A stretch of DNA of 64,000 bases. It comes from Chitinibacter sp046530675. Lineage in GTDB: Bacteria > Pseudomonadota > Gammaproteobacteria > Burkholderiales > Chitinibacteraceae. Below are positions 19,980-28,862 of the stretch, one piece after another; within the stretch, counting starts at the first letter, position 1; every line of letters starts with the position of its first letter. The stretch is from contig NZ_CP172558.1 of the NCBI RefSeq assembly GCF_046530675.1, positions 1,798,001-1,862,000 on the forward strand, read 5' to 3'. Under the pieces are notes generated by a model that did no database searches, was not told the origin of the DNA, and saw only the letters and a program-made list of their open reading frames with translations. The position numbers and the translations under genes were made by a program.

Positions 19980-20819
19980 TCAATGTTGTTTTGGCTGGCG
20001 CAGCATTACGCGAGCAATAATATTCAAGGCAAGTACAAACAGGCCGATCAGCAGCGAGCCGGCCCAGGCCAGCGTATGCCAATCTTCATAAGGGCTCATC
20101 GCGAACTGGAAAATCACCACCGGCAAATTGGCCATAGGCTGATTCATATTCGAGAAGAATTGATTATTCAGAGCAGTAAACAGCAGTGGTGCGGTTTCGC
20201 CAAGAATCCGGGCAATGGCTAGCAAGATGCCAGTGGCAACCCCCGTTTTAGCTGCGCGCAAGGTAACAAACAGCACCATTTTCCATTGTGGTGCACCGAG
20301 GGCATAAGCCGCTTCGCGCATCGCCGTTGGCACCAGACGCAACATGTTTTCTGTCGTACGCAACACGACCGGAACGACCAGAATCGAGAGCGCCAACGAG
20401 CCGGCCCAGCCAGAAAAATGTTCGACCTGTGCTACGTAGATTTCAAAAACAAACAGACCAATCACGATCGATGGTGCAGAAAGCAGAATGTCGTTAATGA
20501 ATCGAGTTGCGGGGCCCAGCCAGCCACGGTTGCCAAATTCGGCCAGATAGGTCCCGGCCATAATGCCGATCGGGGTGCCGATCAGGACGGCTACGGCTGT
20601 CATTTGCAGGCTACCCAGAATGGCATTGGCAAGCCCGCCTTGGCTGCCTGGCGCAGGGGTCGACTGGGTAAAGGTGTCTATCGTGATCCCCGGCAAACCA
20701 TTGACAAAGAGGGTGTGCAAAATCCAGCCTAGCCAGAACAGCCCGAAAGCCATTGCTGCATATGCTAGAACCTGACTGACTTGGTTGATGATCAGTCGGC
20801 GGGTATATAAATTACTCAT
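19980..20819 (-). CDS. pstA: Phosphate ABC transporter permease PstA
   Basis: A 279-residue permease with about six transmembrane segments and the binding-protein-dependent loop EAAYALGAPQWKMVLFVTLRAAKTGVATG, which contacts PstB. It forms the translocation channel with PstC. The gene lies 12 bp after pstC and 14 bp before pstB, so one operon. Confidence 0.95.
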   Translation of the reverse strand: MSNLYTRRLIINQVSQVLAYAAMAFGLFWLGWILHTLFVNGLPGITIDTFTQSTPAPGSQGGLANAILGSLQMTAVAVLIGTPIGIMAGTYLAEFGNRGWLGPATRFINDILLSAPSIVIGLFVFEIYVAQVEHFSGWAGSLALSILVVPVVLRTTENMLRLVPTAMREAAYALGAPQWKMVLFVTLRAAKTGVATGILLAIARILGETAPLLFTALNNQFFSNMNQPMANLPVVIFQFAMSPYEDWHTLAWAGSLLIGLFVLALNIIARVMLRQPKQH

Positions 20820-20831
20820 GATGTCGCTCGC

Positions 20832-21788
20832 TTAAGAATGAGTACCTTCGCCGGACTCCAAGCGCATCAGCAGCAGCTTGGATAAAACCAGAACGATAAA
20901 GGTGATAAAGAACAGCAGCAGACCCAATTCGATCAGCGCAGAGGTGTATAGCTCACCGTGTGCTTCGGTAAATTCATTGGCCAGCGTTGCTGAAATCGTG
21001 GTTGCCGGGTCAAAGAGCGAATTCGATAGCTGTTGTGAATTGCCGATGACAAAAGTAATGGCCATGGTTTCGCCCAAGGCGCGACCCAGCCCGAGCATAA
21101 TCCCGCCGATAATGCCGTTCTTGGTGTAGGGGACGACAATGTTCCAGATTACTTCCCAGCGGGTTGAACCCAATCCGTATGCTGATTCTTTCAGCATTGC
21201 CGGGACGATCTCGAATACATCACGCATCACGGATGCGACGAAAGGAATGACCATGATCGACAGAATCAAACCGGCAGTAAACATGCCGATGCCCATGGGG
21301 GCGCCGGTAAACAGTTCGGCCAGAAACGGGATGTCGGCGCTTTTTTCCATCATCCATGGCTGAATGTTGTCAGCGAAATAGGGGGCAAAAACAAACAAGC
21401 CCCACATGCCGTAGACGATGGATGGAATACCTGCGAGCAGCTCGATGGCGATGCCGAGTGGTCGGCGCAACCAGATGGGCGATAGCTCGGTTAGAAAAAG
21501 CGCAATGCCGAAGCTGACTGGGACGGCAACAATGAGCGCAATCGCCGCCGAAAGCAGCGTCCCGCGAATTGAAGGCCAGGCGCCAAATTGCTCGGTCACC
21601 GGATTCCAGTCGCTGGAGCTGATAAATCCCAAGCCAAAAGCCTTAATGCTAGGGAGCGCACCATGGAGCAAGGAAATGATGATCGCAGTTAGTGTGAATA
21701 ACACCAGGGCAGCAAAGAAACGTGTGGCATTTACAAATAATGCGTCTTGCAGGCGCTGAATTTTCATGCGCTCATTTTGAGAAGACAT
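20832..21788 (-). CDS. pstC: Phosphate ABC transporter permease PstC
   Basis: A 318-residue permease, partner of PstA, with six predicted membrane segments and the conserved loop ESAYGLGSTRWEVIWNIVVPYTKNGIIGG. The ATG at 21788 follows GGAG by 6 nt, which decides the start. It is separated from pstS by a 94-bp gap holding a stable hairpin. Confidence 0.95.
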   Translation of the reverse strand: MSSQNERMKIQRLQDALFVNATRFFAALVLFTLTAIIISLLHGALPSIKAFGLGFISSSDWNPVTEQFGAWPSIRGTLLSAAIALIVAVPVSFGIALFLTELSPIWLRRPLGIAIELLAGIPSIVYGMWGLFVFAPYFADNIQPWMMEKSADIPFLAELFTGAPMGIGMFTAGLILSIMVIPFVASVMRDVFEIVPAMLKESAYGLGSTRWEVIWNIVVPYTKNGIIGGIMLGLGRALGETMAITFVIGNSQQLSNSLFDPATTISATLANEFTEAHGELYTSALIELGLLLFFITFIVLVLSKLLLMRLESGEGTHS

Positions 21789-21819
21789 CAAACTCTCCAA
21801 TCCTTCATACACAGACAAA

Positions 21820-21849
21820 CACCCAATCATGACTTGCCATGATTGGGTG
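21820..21849 (-). terminator. Intercistronic hairpin between pstS and pstC
   Basis: A perfect 12-bp stem (CACCCAATCATG with CATGATTGGGTG) and 6-nt loop lie between pstS and pstC. The T-run on the minus strand is short (TTTG), so it probably terminates only part of the transcripts or protects the pstS 3' end. Confidence 0.6.
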
Positions 21850-21882
21850 TTGATTCACAGCAAGGCTGCGAATATTAAGTGA

Positions 21883-22923
21883 TTATTTCCAAATTGGCTT
21901 GTTACCGTCTGTGATCTGCGCTTTCCAGTTGGCTTTAATCATGGCAACCACGCTGTCTGGCATTGGGATGTAATCCAGATCCAGTGCCGTTTTATCAGCG
22001 TCTGCACCATAAGCCCAGTCAAAGAATTTCAATACCTCGGCGGCTTGCGCTACTTTGTCCTGTTTCTTGTGCATCAGGATGAAGGTCGGGTTGGCGATAG
22101 GCCAAGACGCTTTGCCTGCGGCATTGGTGGTAATCAGGAACATGCCGGGCGCTGATTTCCAGTCAGCGCCAGCTTGTGAGGCGATGAAGGCGTCTTCAGA
22201 AGGTTGTACGAAATTGCCTTCCTTATTCTGCAGTTGAGTGTGCGTTAGTTTGTTTTGCTTAGCGTAGGCAAATTCGACGTAGCCGATTGAACCTTTGATG
22301 CGCTGAACATAATTAGCAACGCCTTCATTGCCCTTGCCGCCTACGCCCGCTGGCCATTGTACTGAAGTGTTAGCACCTACTTTCTCTTTCCACTCGGCGG
22401 AAACTTTTGAGAGGTAGTCGGTAAAGACGAATGTGGTGCCGGAGCCGTCAGAGCGACGAACGACGGTGATTGCCTGATCGGGTAGTTTCAATCCTGCGTT
22501 GGCTGCAGCCAGAGCTGGGTCATTCCAGCGCTTGATTTTGCCCAGATAAATATCAGTCAGCGTTTGTGGCGTTAGTTTGAGTTGACCAGATGCAATGCCT
22601 GGAATATTGACGACAGGAACCACGCCGCCAACGACGGTCGGAAATTGCATCAAACCGGCTTTGTCCAGCTCTTCAGGCTTCAAAGGCATGTCTGATGCGC
22701 CAAAATCAACGGTTTTAGCTTGGATTTGCTTGATGCCGCCGCCTGAGCCAATTGATTGGTAGTTCAGACCAGTCCCTGTTTTGGCTTTATACATTTCAGC
22801 CCATTTGGCATACAGCGGGTAAGGGAAGGTTGCGCCAGCGCCGGTAATGTCGGCGGCCATTGCTTGGGTAAACAGACCAGCTACCAGGCCTGCACTGACG
22901 ATTAGTTTGCGAGTCAAAGTCAT
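21883..22923 (-). CDS. pstS: Periplasmic phosphate-binding protein PstS
   Basis: A 346-residue precursor with signal MTLTRKLIVSAGLVAGLFTQAMAA. Phosphate-binding motifs are ADITGAGATFPYPLY, IGSGGGIKQI, DFGASDMPL and RSDGSGTTFVFTDYL. It delivers phosphate to PstCA. The ATG at 22923 follows GGAGA; a start further upstream would precede the signal peptide. First gene of the operon and divergent from tpiA. I could not identify a convincing Pho box. Confidence 0.96.
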   Translation of the reverse strand: MTLTRKLIVSAGLVAGLFTQAMAADITGAGATFPYPLYAKWAEMYKAKTGTGLNYQSIGSGGGIKQIQAKTVDFGASDMPLKPEELDKAGLMQFPTVVGGVVPVVNIPGIASGQLKLTPQTLTDIYLGKIKRWNDPALAAANAGLKLPDQAITVVRRSDGSGTTFVFTDYLSKVSAEWKEKVGANTSVQWPAGVGGKGNEGVANYVQRIKGSIGYVEFAYAKQNKLTHTQLQNKEGNFVQPSEDAFIASQAGADWKSAPGMFLITTNAAGKASWPIANPTFILMHKKQDKVAQAAEVLKFFDWAYGADADKTALDLDYIPMPDSVVAMIKANWKAQITDGNKPIWK

Positions 22924-23107
22924 TTGGAATCTCCAGATTGGAATGAGGTTGTTACTGTTGATGGGGTGCATCTTAGCGATGAATTGTTTCTGAAATATTA
23001 CATGTCTTTATCTGTGTGTCGGCATGTAGGGGAAAACAAGGTTTGACGGTGCGGGAGCGGGGTTGTTACCATCACGCCCTCATTCGCCAAAGAGGGTGGT
23101 TCGGGTT

Positions 23108-23818
23108 ATGGTCAAGCAAATGGTGATTGGTAACTGGAAGCTGCATGGTAGTATCGGGCAGCTTAAATCTGTCTTGGGTGAAGTGGCGCAAGCGCGACTG
23201 GATGCGAATATTGGTGTCTGTGTGCCTGCTCCATATTTAATGCTGGCTAAACAGATTTTGCAGCATACCCATGTACAGTGTGGCGCTCAGGACGTTAGCC
23301 AGTACCATATAGGGCCATATACTGGGGAGGTCTCTTCTGGGATGTTGGCCGATGTGGGCTGTGAAATGGTCATTATCGGTCACTCGGAGCGTCGTCGTCT
23401 GTTTGGTGAAACAACCGAGCAGGCAGGGGTAAAATTGCGCTCGGCGCTGGATGCGGGGTTGTTTGGTGTTTATTGCGTTGGCGAATCGGCAGAAGAGCGT
23501 CGCCAGGGAGTGGCAGAGCAGGTCGTTGCTGCTCAGCTTGAAGTGTTAAAAGGTTTGCCGATTGGTCTGTTTGCCGTGGCTTACGAACCGTCTTGGGCGG
23601 TGGGAAGCGGTATAGTTGCTTCGGGCGAGCAGATTTCCCCGATGCATGCCTTGATTAAAGATCGGCTCGAAGATCGGGTTAGGGTGCTGTATGGCGGTAG
23701 CGTGAAATCGGATAATGCAGCTCAGATTCTGGCTGTGGATCATGTGGACGGTGTATTGGTCGGCGGTGCAGCACTGTCGGCGTTTGAGTTTTTGGCAATT
23801 TGCCAAGCGGCGCGCTGA
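23108..23818 (+). CDS. tpiA: Triosephosphate isomerase
   Basis: A 236-residue glycolytic TIM-barrel enzyme interconverting dihydroxyacetone phosphate and glyceraldehyde-3-phosphate. It has the substrate lysine in IGNWKLHG, the catalytic histidine in IIGHSERR, the catalytic glutamate in AYEPSWAVG and the phosphate loop YGGSVKSDN. It is slightly shorter than the usual 250 residues. The start at 23108 matches the family; upstream in-frame sequence is not conserved. tpiA-secG-nuo is a common betaproteobacterial order. Confidence 0.95.
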   Translation: MVKQMVIGNWKLHGSIGQLKSVLGEVAQARLDANIGVCVPAPYLMLAKQILQHTHVQCGAQDVSQYHIGPYTGEVSSGMLADVGCEMVIIGHSERRRLFGETTEQAGVKLRSALDAGLFGVYCVGESAEERRQGVAEQVVAAQLEVLKGLPIGLFAVAYEPSWAVGSGIVASGEQISPMHALIKDRLEDRVRVLYGGSVKSDNAAQILAVDHVDGVLVGGAALSAFEFLAICQAAR

Positions 23819-23853
23819 TTGGTACAATTCACGCCGCCTTAGGGAAGGAAATT

Positions 23854-24183
23854 ATGGACTTTATTACAAGTTTGGTGCTGATAGTGAATGTGATCTCTGC
23901 GTTGGCAGTGATCGTTCTGGTGTTAATGCAGCACGGCAAAGGCGCGGACATGGGGGCTGCTTTCGGTAGTGGCTCTGCTGGGAGTGTTTTTGGGGCGTCA
24001 GGTTCGGCCAATTTCTTGAGCCGTTCGACCGGTATTTGCGCAGCTGTGTTTTTTGTTACATGCATGGCTCTGGTGTTGTTGACCGCGCCCAAAAGTAGTC
24101 GGGGTGATCTGGGGGTGATGTCTGGTGTGGCTTCTGCGCCCGCTGTTGCGTCACAGCCGGTTGGACAGAAAATTCCTGATTGA
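23854..24183 (+). CDS. secG: Preprotein translocase subunit SecG
   Basis: A 109-residue inner-membrane protein with two hydrophobic segments (about residues 4-24 and 53-73) separated by a conserved cytoplasmic loop (VLMQHGKGADMGAAFGSGS, then SVFGASGSANFLSR). It stimulates SecYEG translocation. AAGGAA precedes the ATG at 23854. Lies 35 bp after tpiA and 148 bp before nuoA; no tRNA-Leu is found in that gap, where many relatives have one. Confidence 0.94.
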   Translation: MDFITSLVLIVNVISALAVIVLVLMQHGKGADMGAAFGSGSAGSVFGASGSANFLSRSTGICAAVFFVTCMALVLLTAPKSSRGDLGVMSGVASAPAVASQPVGQKIPD

Positions 24184-24331
24184 GTTAATCCGCTAGCCTG
24201 ACGTTTGTCTGGGCTGTCAATTGAATGCTTGGCTGAGCTGCTTTTGGTTAGCTTGGTTATGTGTATGAATAGCGATCACTTGCTTGGTCGCGGTTTCTGT
24301 TTTTTGTGTTATTTCTGAACTGGGGATTTTC

Positions 24332-24700
24332 ATGCTGCAAGACTATTTCCCCATCCTGCTTTTCCTTGTTGTCGGTCTGGTGGTGGGTGTGTTGCCGCTG
24401 CTGCTCGGCGCTGGGATCGGTAAGGTCTTGGGAACGGTTCGGCCAGATTCGGCAAAATTATCACCTTACGAGTGCGGTTTTGAAGCGTTCGAAGATGCGC
24501 GCATGCAGTTTGATGTGCGTTATTACTTGGTGGCGATTCTGTTTATTCTGTTCGATTTGGAAGTCGCATTTTTGGTTCCTTGGGCTGTTGTGCTCAAAGA
24601 GCTGGGTATGTTTGGCTTTGTATCGATGATGATTTTCCTGGCCATTCTGGTGGTCGGCTTCGTCTACGAGTGGATGAAGGGTGCGCTGGAGTGGGAGTGA
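24332..24700 (+). CDS. nuoA: NADH-quinone oxidoreductase subunit A
   Basis: A 122-residue membrane subunit of complex I with three hydrophobic segments. The conserved loop SPYECGFEAFEDARMQFDVRYY lies between the first and second, and ILFDLEVAFLVPWA follows. First gene of a 14-gene cluster in canonical order. The ATG at 24332 fits the family start. Confidence 0.95.
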   Translation: MLQDYFPILLFLVVGLVVGVLPLLLGAGIGKVLGTVRPDSAKLSPYECGFEAFEDARMQFDVRYYLVAILFILFDLEVAFLVPWAVVLKELGMFGFVSMMIFLAILVVGFVYEWMKGALEWE

Positions 24701-24705
24701 GATAA

Positions 24706-25182
24706 ATGGAAGCTCAAAGTCTCGAAAAAGGTTTTGTTACGACCACCGTTGATGCGGTGGTTAACTGGACGCGTACCGGCTCTTTGTGGCCAATGACGTT
24801 TGGGTTGGCTTGTTGTGCGGTGGAAATGATGCAGGCAGGTGCTGCGCGTTACGATTTGGATCGTTTCGGTATCGTTTTTCGTCCGTCGCCACGTCAATCC
24901 GATTTGATGATCGTTGCTGGTACTTTGTGTAACAAGATGGCGCCGGCGCTGCGCAAGGTCTATGACCAGATGCCCGAACCGCGCTGGGCTATTTCAATGG
25001 GGTCGTGCGCTAATGGTGGCGGCTATTACCATTATTCGTATTCGGTTGTGCGCGGCTGTGACCGTATTGTGCCGATCGATATTTATGTGCCGGGCTGTCC
25101 TCCGACAGCTGAAGCGCTGTTGTATGGTTTGATCCAGTTGCAAAACAAGATCAAGCGTACTAATTCAATTGCGCGTTCTTGA
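24706..25182 (+). CDS. nuoB: NADH-quinone oxidoreductase subunit B
   Basis: A 158-residue peripheral subunit that carries cluster N2, the last iron-sulfur centre before quinone. The tandem cysteines (LACCAVEMMQ), MGSCANGGG and VPGCPPTAEAL supply the ligands. Lies 5 bp after nuoA. Confidence 0.96.
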   Translation: MEAQSLEKGFVTTTVDAVVNWTRTGSLWPMTFGLACCAVEMMQAGAARYDLDRFGIVFRPSPRQSDLMIVAGTLCNKMAPALRKVYDQMPEPRWAISMGSCANGGGYYHYSYSVVRGCDRIVPIDIYVPGCPPTAEALLYGLIQLQNKIKRTNSIARS

Positions 25183-25190
25183 GGTGAGCC

Positions 25191-25784
25191 ATGGCCAATA
25201 AGCTAGAAACACTGATTGAAAACCTGCGCGCTGTTCTGGGTGAATCCCTCTCTCTGAAAAATGCATTGGGCGAAGTAACGATTGAAGTGCCGGCTGCTCA
25301 ATGGGCGGAAGTGGCTTTGCAATTGCGTGATAATGCCAGTCTGCGTTTTGAGCAACTGGTTGACGCTTGTGGCGTTGACTATAGCGAGTACAAAGATGGG
25401 GCGTGGGAAGGCTCGCGCTTTGCCGTTGTTTATCACTTGTTGTCATTTACTCATAATGTCCGTTTGCGCGTTCGCGTGTTCTGTGCGGATGATTCGTTCC
25501 CCGTGATTAATTCTGTAGTCGATGTGTGGCCCGCGATTAACTGGTTTGAACGTGAAGCATTTGACTTGTATGGCATTGTATTCCAAGGGCATCCGGATCT
25601 ACGGCGTATCCTGACTGACTATGGTTTTGTTGGTCATCCGTTCCGCAAGGATTTCCCATTGTCGGGTTATGTAGAAATGCGTTATGACCCGGAGCAAGCC
25701 CGTGTTGTATACCAGCCTGTAACCATCGATCCGCGTGAAATTACCCCACGCATTATTCGCGAGGAGAACTACGGTGGCTGCTGA
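25191..25784 (+). CDS. nuoC: NADH-quinone oxidoreductase subunit C
   Basis: A 197-residue peripheral-arm subunit, separate from NuoD (not fused as in E. coli). The signature WPAINWFEREAFDLYGIVF and the HPDLRRILTDYGFVGHPFRKDFP block are present. It overlaps the nuoD start by 11 bp. Confidence 0.95.
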   Translation: MANKLETLIENLRAVLGESLSLKNALGEVTIEVPAAQWAEVALQLRDNASLRFEQLVDACGVDYSEYKDGAWEGSRFAVVYHLLSFTHNVRLRVRVFCADDSFPVINSVVDVWPAINWFEREAFDLYGIVFQGHPDLRRILTDYGFVGHPFRKDFPLSGYVEMRYDPEQARVVYQPVTIDPREITPRIIREENYGGC

Positions 25785-27030
25785 AATCCGTAATTACACC
25801 TTGAATTTCGGTCCTCAACACCCTGCTGCGCATGGCGTATTGCGCCTAGTGTTGGAGCTGGATGGTGAAGTCGTTGAGCGCGCTGACCCACATGTTGGTC
25901 TCTTGCATCGCGCAACTGAAAAGCTGGCCGAAAGTAAAACTTACATTCAGTCTCTGCCTTATATGGATCGTCTTGATTATGTGTCAATGATGTCCAATGA
26001 GCATGCTTATTGCATGGCTATTGAGAAGTTGCTCGGCTTGGAAGTGCCAATTCGTGCGCAGTATATTCGCGTGATGTTTGACGAGATTACTCGTGTTTTG
26101 AATCACCTGATGTGGATTGGTGCTCACGGCCTGGACTGTGGCGCAATGACCATCTTCCTGTACGCATTCCGCGAGCGTGAAGACCTGATGGATTGCTACG
26201 AAGCCGTTTCCGGTGCTCGTATGCACGCAGCATATTATCGCCCGGGTGGTGTTTATCGTGATCTGCCTGATGAAATGCCGCAGTATCAAGCGTCAAAAGT
26301 ACGTAACGCTGCTGCAATTAAAGATTTGAACAAGAATCGTCAAGGCAGCTTGCTCGATTTTATCGAAGACTTCACCAATCGTTTTCCGACCTATGTCGAT
26401 GAGTATGAAACACTGTTGACGGATAACCGTATCTGGAAGCAACGTACTGTCGGTATCGGCGTGGTCAATGCTGATCGAGCCAAGGCACTGGGTTTTTCTG
26501 GCCCGATGCTGCGTGGTTCTGGTGTTGAGTGGGACTTGCGTAAAACCCAGCCGTATGAAGTTTACGACCAACTGGATTTCGATATTCCAGTTGGCAAGAC
26601 TGGCGACTGTTATGATCGCTATCTGGTTCGTGTTGAAGAAATGCGCCAGTCAAATAGCATTATCAAACAGTGCGTTGCATGGCTCAAAGCTAATCCGGGT
26701 CCTGTGATTACCGATAACCACAAAGTTGCTCCTCCATCGCGCGAAGCGATGAAAGAAAACATGGAAGAGCTGATTCACCACTTCAAGCTGTTCACTGAAG
26801 GTATGCACGTGCCTGAGGGTGAAGCCTATGCCGCCGTTGAACATCCAAAAGGTGAGTTTGGTATCTACCTGATTTCTGATGGCGCTAACAAGCCTTACCG
26901 TCTGAAGATTCGTGCGCCAGGTTATGTGCATTTGTCGGCGCTGGATGAAATGGCGCGCGGTCACATGATTTCTGACGTTGTAGCGATCATCGGTACGCAA
27001 GATATTGTATTCGGGGAGATTGACCGCTGA
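25774..27030 (+). CDS. nuoD: NADH-quinone oxidoreductase subunit D
   Basis: A 418-residue 49-kDa-type subunit that forms the quinone site with NuoB. FGPQHPAAHGVLRL opens the fold; HVGLLHRATEKLAE and the C-terminal DIVFGEIDR are conserved. The GTG at 25774 is preceded by GAGGAG and gives the usual N-terminus. Its last base overlaps the nuoE ATG. Confidence 0.96.
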   Translation: MAAEIRNYTLNFGPQHPAAHGVLRLVLELDGEVVERADPHVGLLHRATEKLAESKTYIQSLPYMDRLDYVSMMSNEHAYCMAIEKLLGLEVPIRAQYIRVMFDEITRVLNHLMWIGAHGLDCGAMTIFLYAFREREDLMDCYEAVSGARMHAAYYRPGGVYRDLPDEMPQYQASKVRNAAAIKDLNKNRQGSLLDFIEDFTNRFPTYVDEYETLLTDNRIWKQRTVGIGVVNADRAKALGFSGPMLRGSGVEWDLRKTQPYEVYDQLDFDIPVGKTGDCYDRYLVRVEEMRQSNSIIKQCVAWLKANPGPVITDNHKVAPPSREAMKENMEELIHHFKLFTEGMHVPEGEAYAAVEHPKGEFGIYLISDGANKPYRLKIRAPGYVHLSALDEMARGHMISDVVAIIGTQDIVFGEIDR

Positions 27031-27518
27031 TGTCTATCAACAATCTTTTATCTGCCGAGTCTTTGGCGCAGATTGATCGCGAAGTGGCCAAGTACCCTGC
27101 TGATCAAGCTCGTTCTGCTGTCATGGGGGCTTTGCGCATTGCTCAGACTGAAACGCGCTATTTGACTAATGACATGATTGAATTCATTGCCAACTACCTT
27201 GGCATTGCTCCAATGATGGCATACGAAGTCGCAACGTTTTACAACATGTATGACATGAAGCCGGTCGGTAAGCACAAACTCACTGTGTGTACCAATTTGC
27301 CTTGTGCTTTGTCGGGTGGGTATACAACGGCGAATTACCTCAAGCAAAAGCTGGGTATTGATTTCAATGAAACGACGGCTGATGGCAAGTTCACTTTGAA
27401 AGAAGGTGAGTGCATGGGGGCTTGCGGTTATGCGCCAGTGATGTTGGTGAATAACCATAGCATGTGCAATCACATGACGCCTGAAGCTATCGACAAAAAA
27501 CTGGCGGAGCTTGAATAA
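27030..27518 (+). CDS. nuoE: NADH-quinone oxidoreductase subunit E
   Basis: A 162-residue thioredoxin-fold subunit with a [2Fe-2S] cluster (N1a). Ligand motifs are CTNLPCALSGG and GECMGACGYAPV. Start and stop each overlap the neighbouring genes by one base, implying translational coupling. Confidence 0.95.
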   Translation: MSINNLLSAESLAQIDREVAKYPADQARSAVMGALRIAQTETRYLTNDMIEFIANYLGIAPMMAYEVATFYNMYDMKPVGKHKLTVCTNLPCALSGGYTTANYLKQKLGIDFNETTADGKFTLKEGECMGACGYAPVMLVNNHSMCNHMTPEAIDKKLAELE

Positions 27519-28804
27519 TGACCGTCTATGTAAAAGGCGTTGTATTTGAGAACGTCAATTTTGAAGATCCGAACTGCTGGCGCCTGGAAGAATACGTCAA
27601 GCGTGGCGGTTATGCCGCACTGAAAAAAATCATCAATGACAAAATCACCCAAGATGACATCATTGCTGATATGAAAACTTCTGGCTTGCGCGGTCGTGGC
27701 GGTGCAGGTTTTCCGACTGGCTTGAAATGGTCTTTCATGCCGCGCAGTTTTCCGGGCCAGAAATATCTGGTTTGTAACACTGACGAAGGCGAGCCAGGTA
27801 CATTTAAAGATTTGGATATTATGGTCTACAACCCGCATGCCCTGATTGAGGGCATGATTATTGGCGGTTACGCCATGGGGATTACCGTAGGTTACAACTA
27901 TATCCACGGTGAAGTCTTTGAAGCCTATCAACGCTTCGAAGAAGCGCTCGAAGAAGCCCGCGCCGCTGGTTTCCTGGGTGACAATATTCTAGGTTCGGAT
28001 TTCCGCTTCCAGCTGCATGGACACCACGGTTACGGTGCCTATATTTGCGGCGAAGAGACGGCACTGCTGGAATCTTTGGAAGGTAAAAAAGGCCAGCCGC
28101 GCTTTAAGCCTCCATTCCCTGCGTCTTACGGCCTGTACGGCAAGCCAACCACGATTAACAACACTGAGACTTTTGCTTCAGTGCCATACATTATTCGCGA
28201 AGGCGGTCAGAAATTCCTTGAACTGGGCAAGCCAAATAATGGCGGCACCAAACTGTTCTCGGTTTCTGGTCACGTTAATCGTCCGGGTAACTACGAAATT
28301 CCATTGGGCACACCATTCTCTGAATTACTCGAGATGTGTGGCGGTATGCGTGACGGCAAAAAGCTCAAGGCAGTGATTCCTGGTGGCTCCTCTGCACCGG
28401 TGTTGCCTGCTGATGTGATGATGCAATGCACGATGGATTACGACTCAATTGCCAAAGCGGGCTCGATGCTGGGTTCTGGTGCGGTGATTGTGATGGATGA
28501 AACAGTTTGTATGGTCAGCGCTCTGGAGCGTTTGTCCTATTTCTATCACGAAGAATCATGTGGTCAGTGTACCCCGTGCCGTGAAGGAACAGGCTGGTTG
28601 TATCGTGTAGTACATCGCATCGCCAACGGCGAAGGCCGCCCGGAAGACCTCGATTTGCTGTCACGTGTTGGTGACAATATCGCTGGTCGCACAATTTGTG
28701 CTTTGGGTGATGCTGCTGTATTCCCTGTGCGTGGAATGTTGAAACACTTCCGCCATGAATTCGAAGATTTGATTAATAAAGCACAAAAAGCGAAAGGTCT
28801 GTAA
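27518..28804 (+). CDS. nuoF: NADH-quinone oxidoreductase subunit F
   Basis: A 428-residue subunit that oxidises NADH with FMN and carries the N3 [4Fe-4S] cluster. It has the NADH/FMN glycine loop RGRGGAGFPTGLKW, the FMN-site CNTDEGEPGTFKD, YICGEETALLES, and cluster ligands in SCGQCTPCREGT. Full length. Confidence 0.96.
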   Translation: MTVYVKGVVFENVNFEDPNCWRLEEYVKRGGYAALKKIINDKITQDDIIADMKTSGLRGRGGAGFPTGLKWSFMPRSFPGQKYLVCNTDEGEPGTFKDLDIMVYNPHALIEGMIIGGYAMGITVGYNYIHGEVFEAYQRFEEALEEARAAGFLGDNILGSDFRFQLHGHHGYGAYICGEETALLESLEGKKGQPRFKPPFPASYGLYGKPTTINNTETFASVPYIIREGGQKFLELGKPNNGGTKLFSVSGHVNRPGNYEIPLGTPFSELLEMCGGMRDGKKLKAVIPGGSSAPVLPADVMMQCTMDYDSIAKAGSMLGSGAVIVMDETVCMVSALERLSYFYHEESCGQCTPCREGTGWLYRVVHRIANGEGRPEDLDLLSRVGDNIAGRTICALGDAAVFPVRGMLKHFRHEFEDLINKAQKAKGL

Positions 28805-28862
28805 TTTCGCGCTGTTTTAGTCGAGTTTTCTTTTGAATTATTGCCTTTGAATCGAGTCGAGC

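Noticed and set aside
22924..23060. Possible Pho box upstream of pstS
   Set aside because: ACAGATAAAGACAT-like sequence has the wrong half-site spacing (10 instead of 11) and the wrong orientation; not convincing.
24184..24331. tRNA-Leu expected between secG and nuoA
   Set aside because: No cloverleaf, CCA end or T-arm sequence could be found in this gap.
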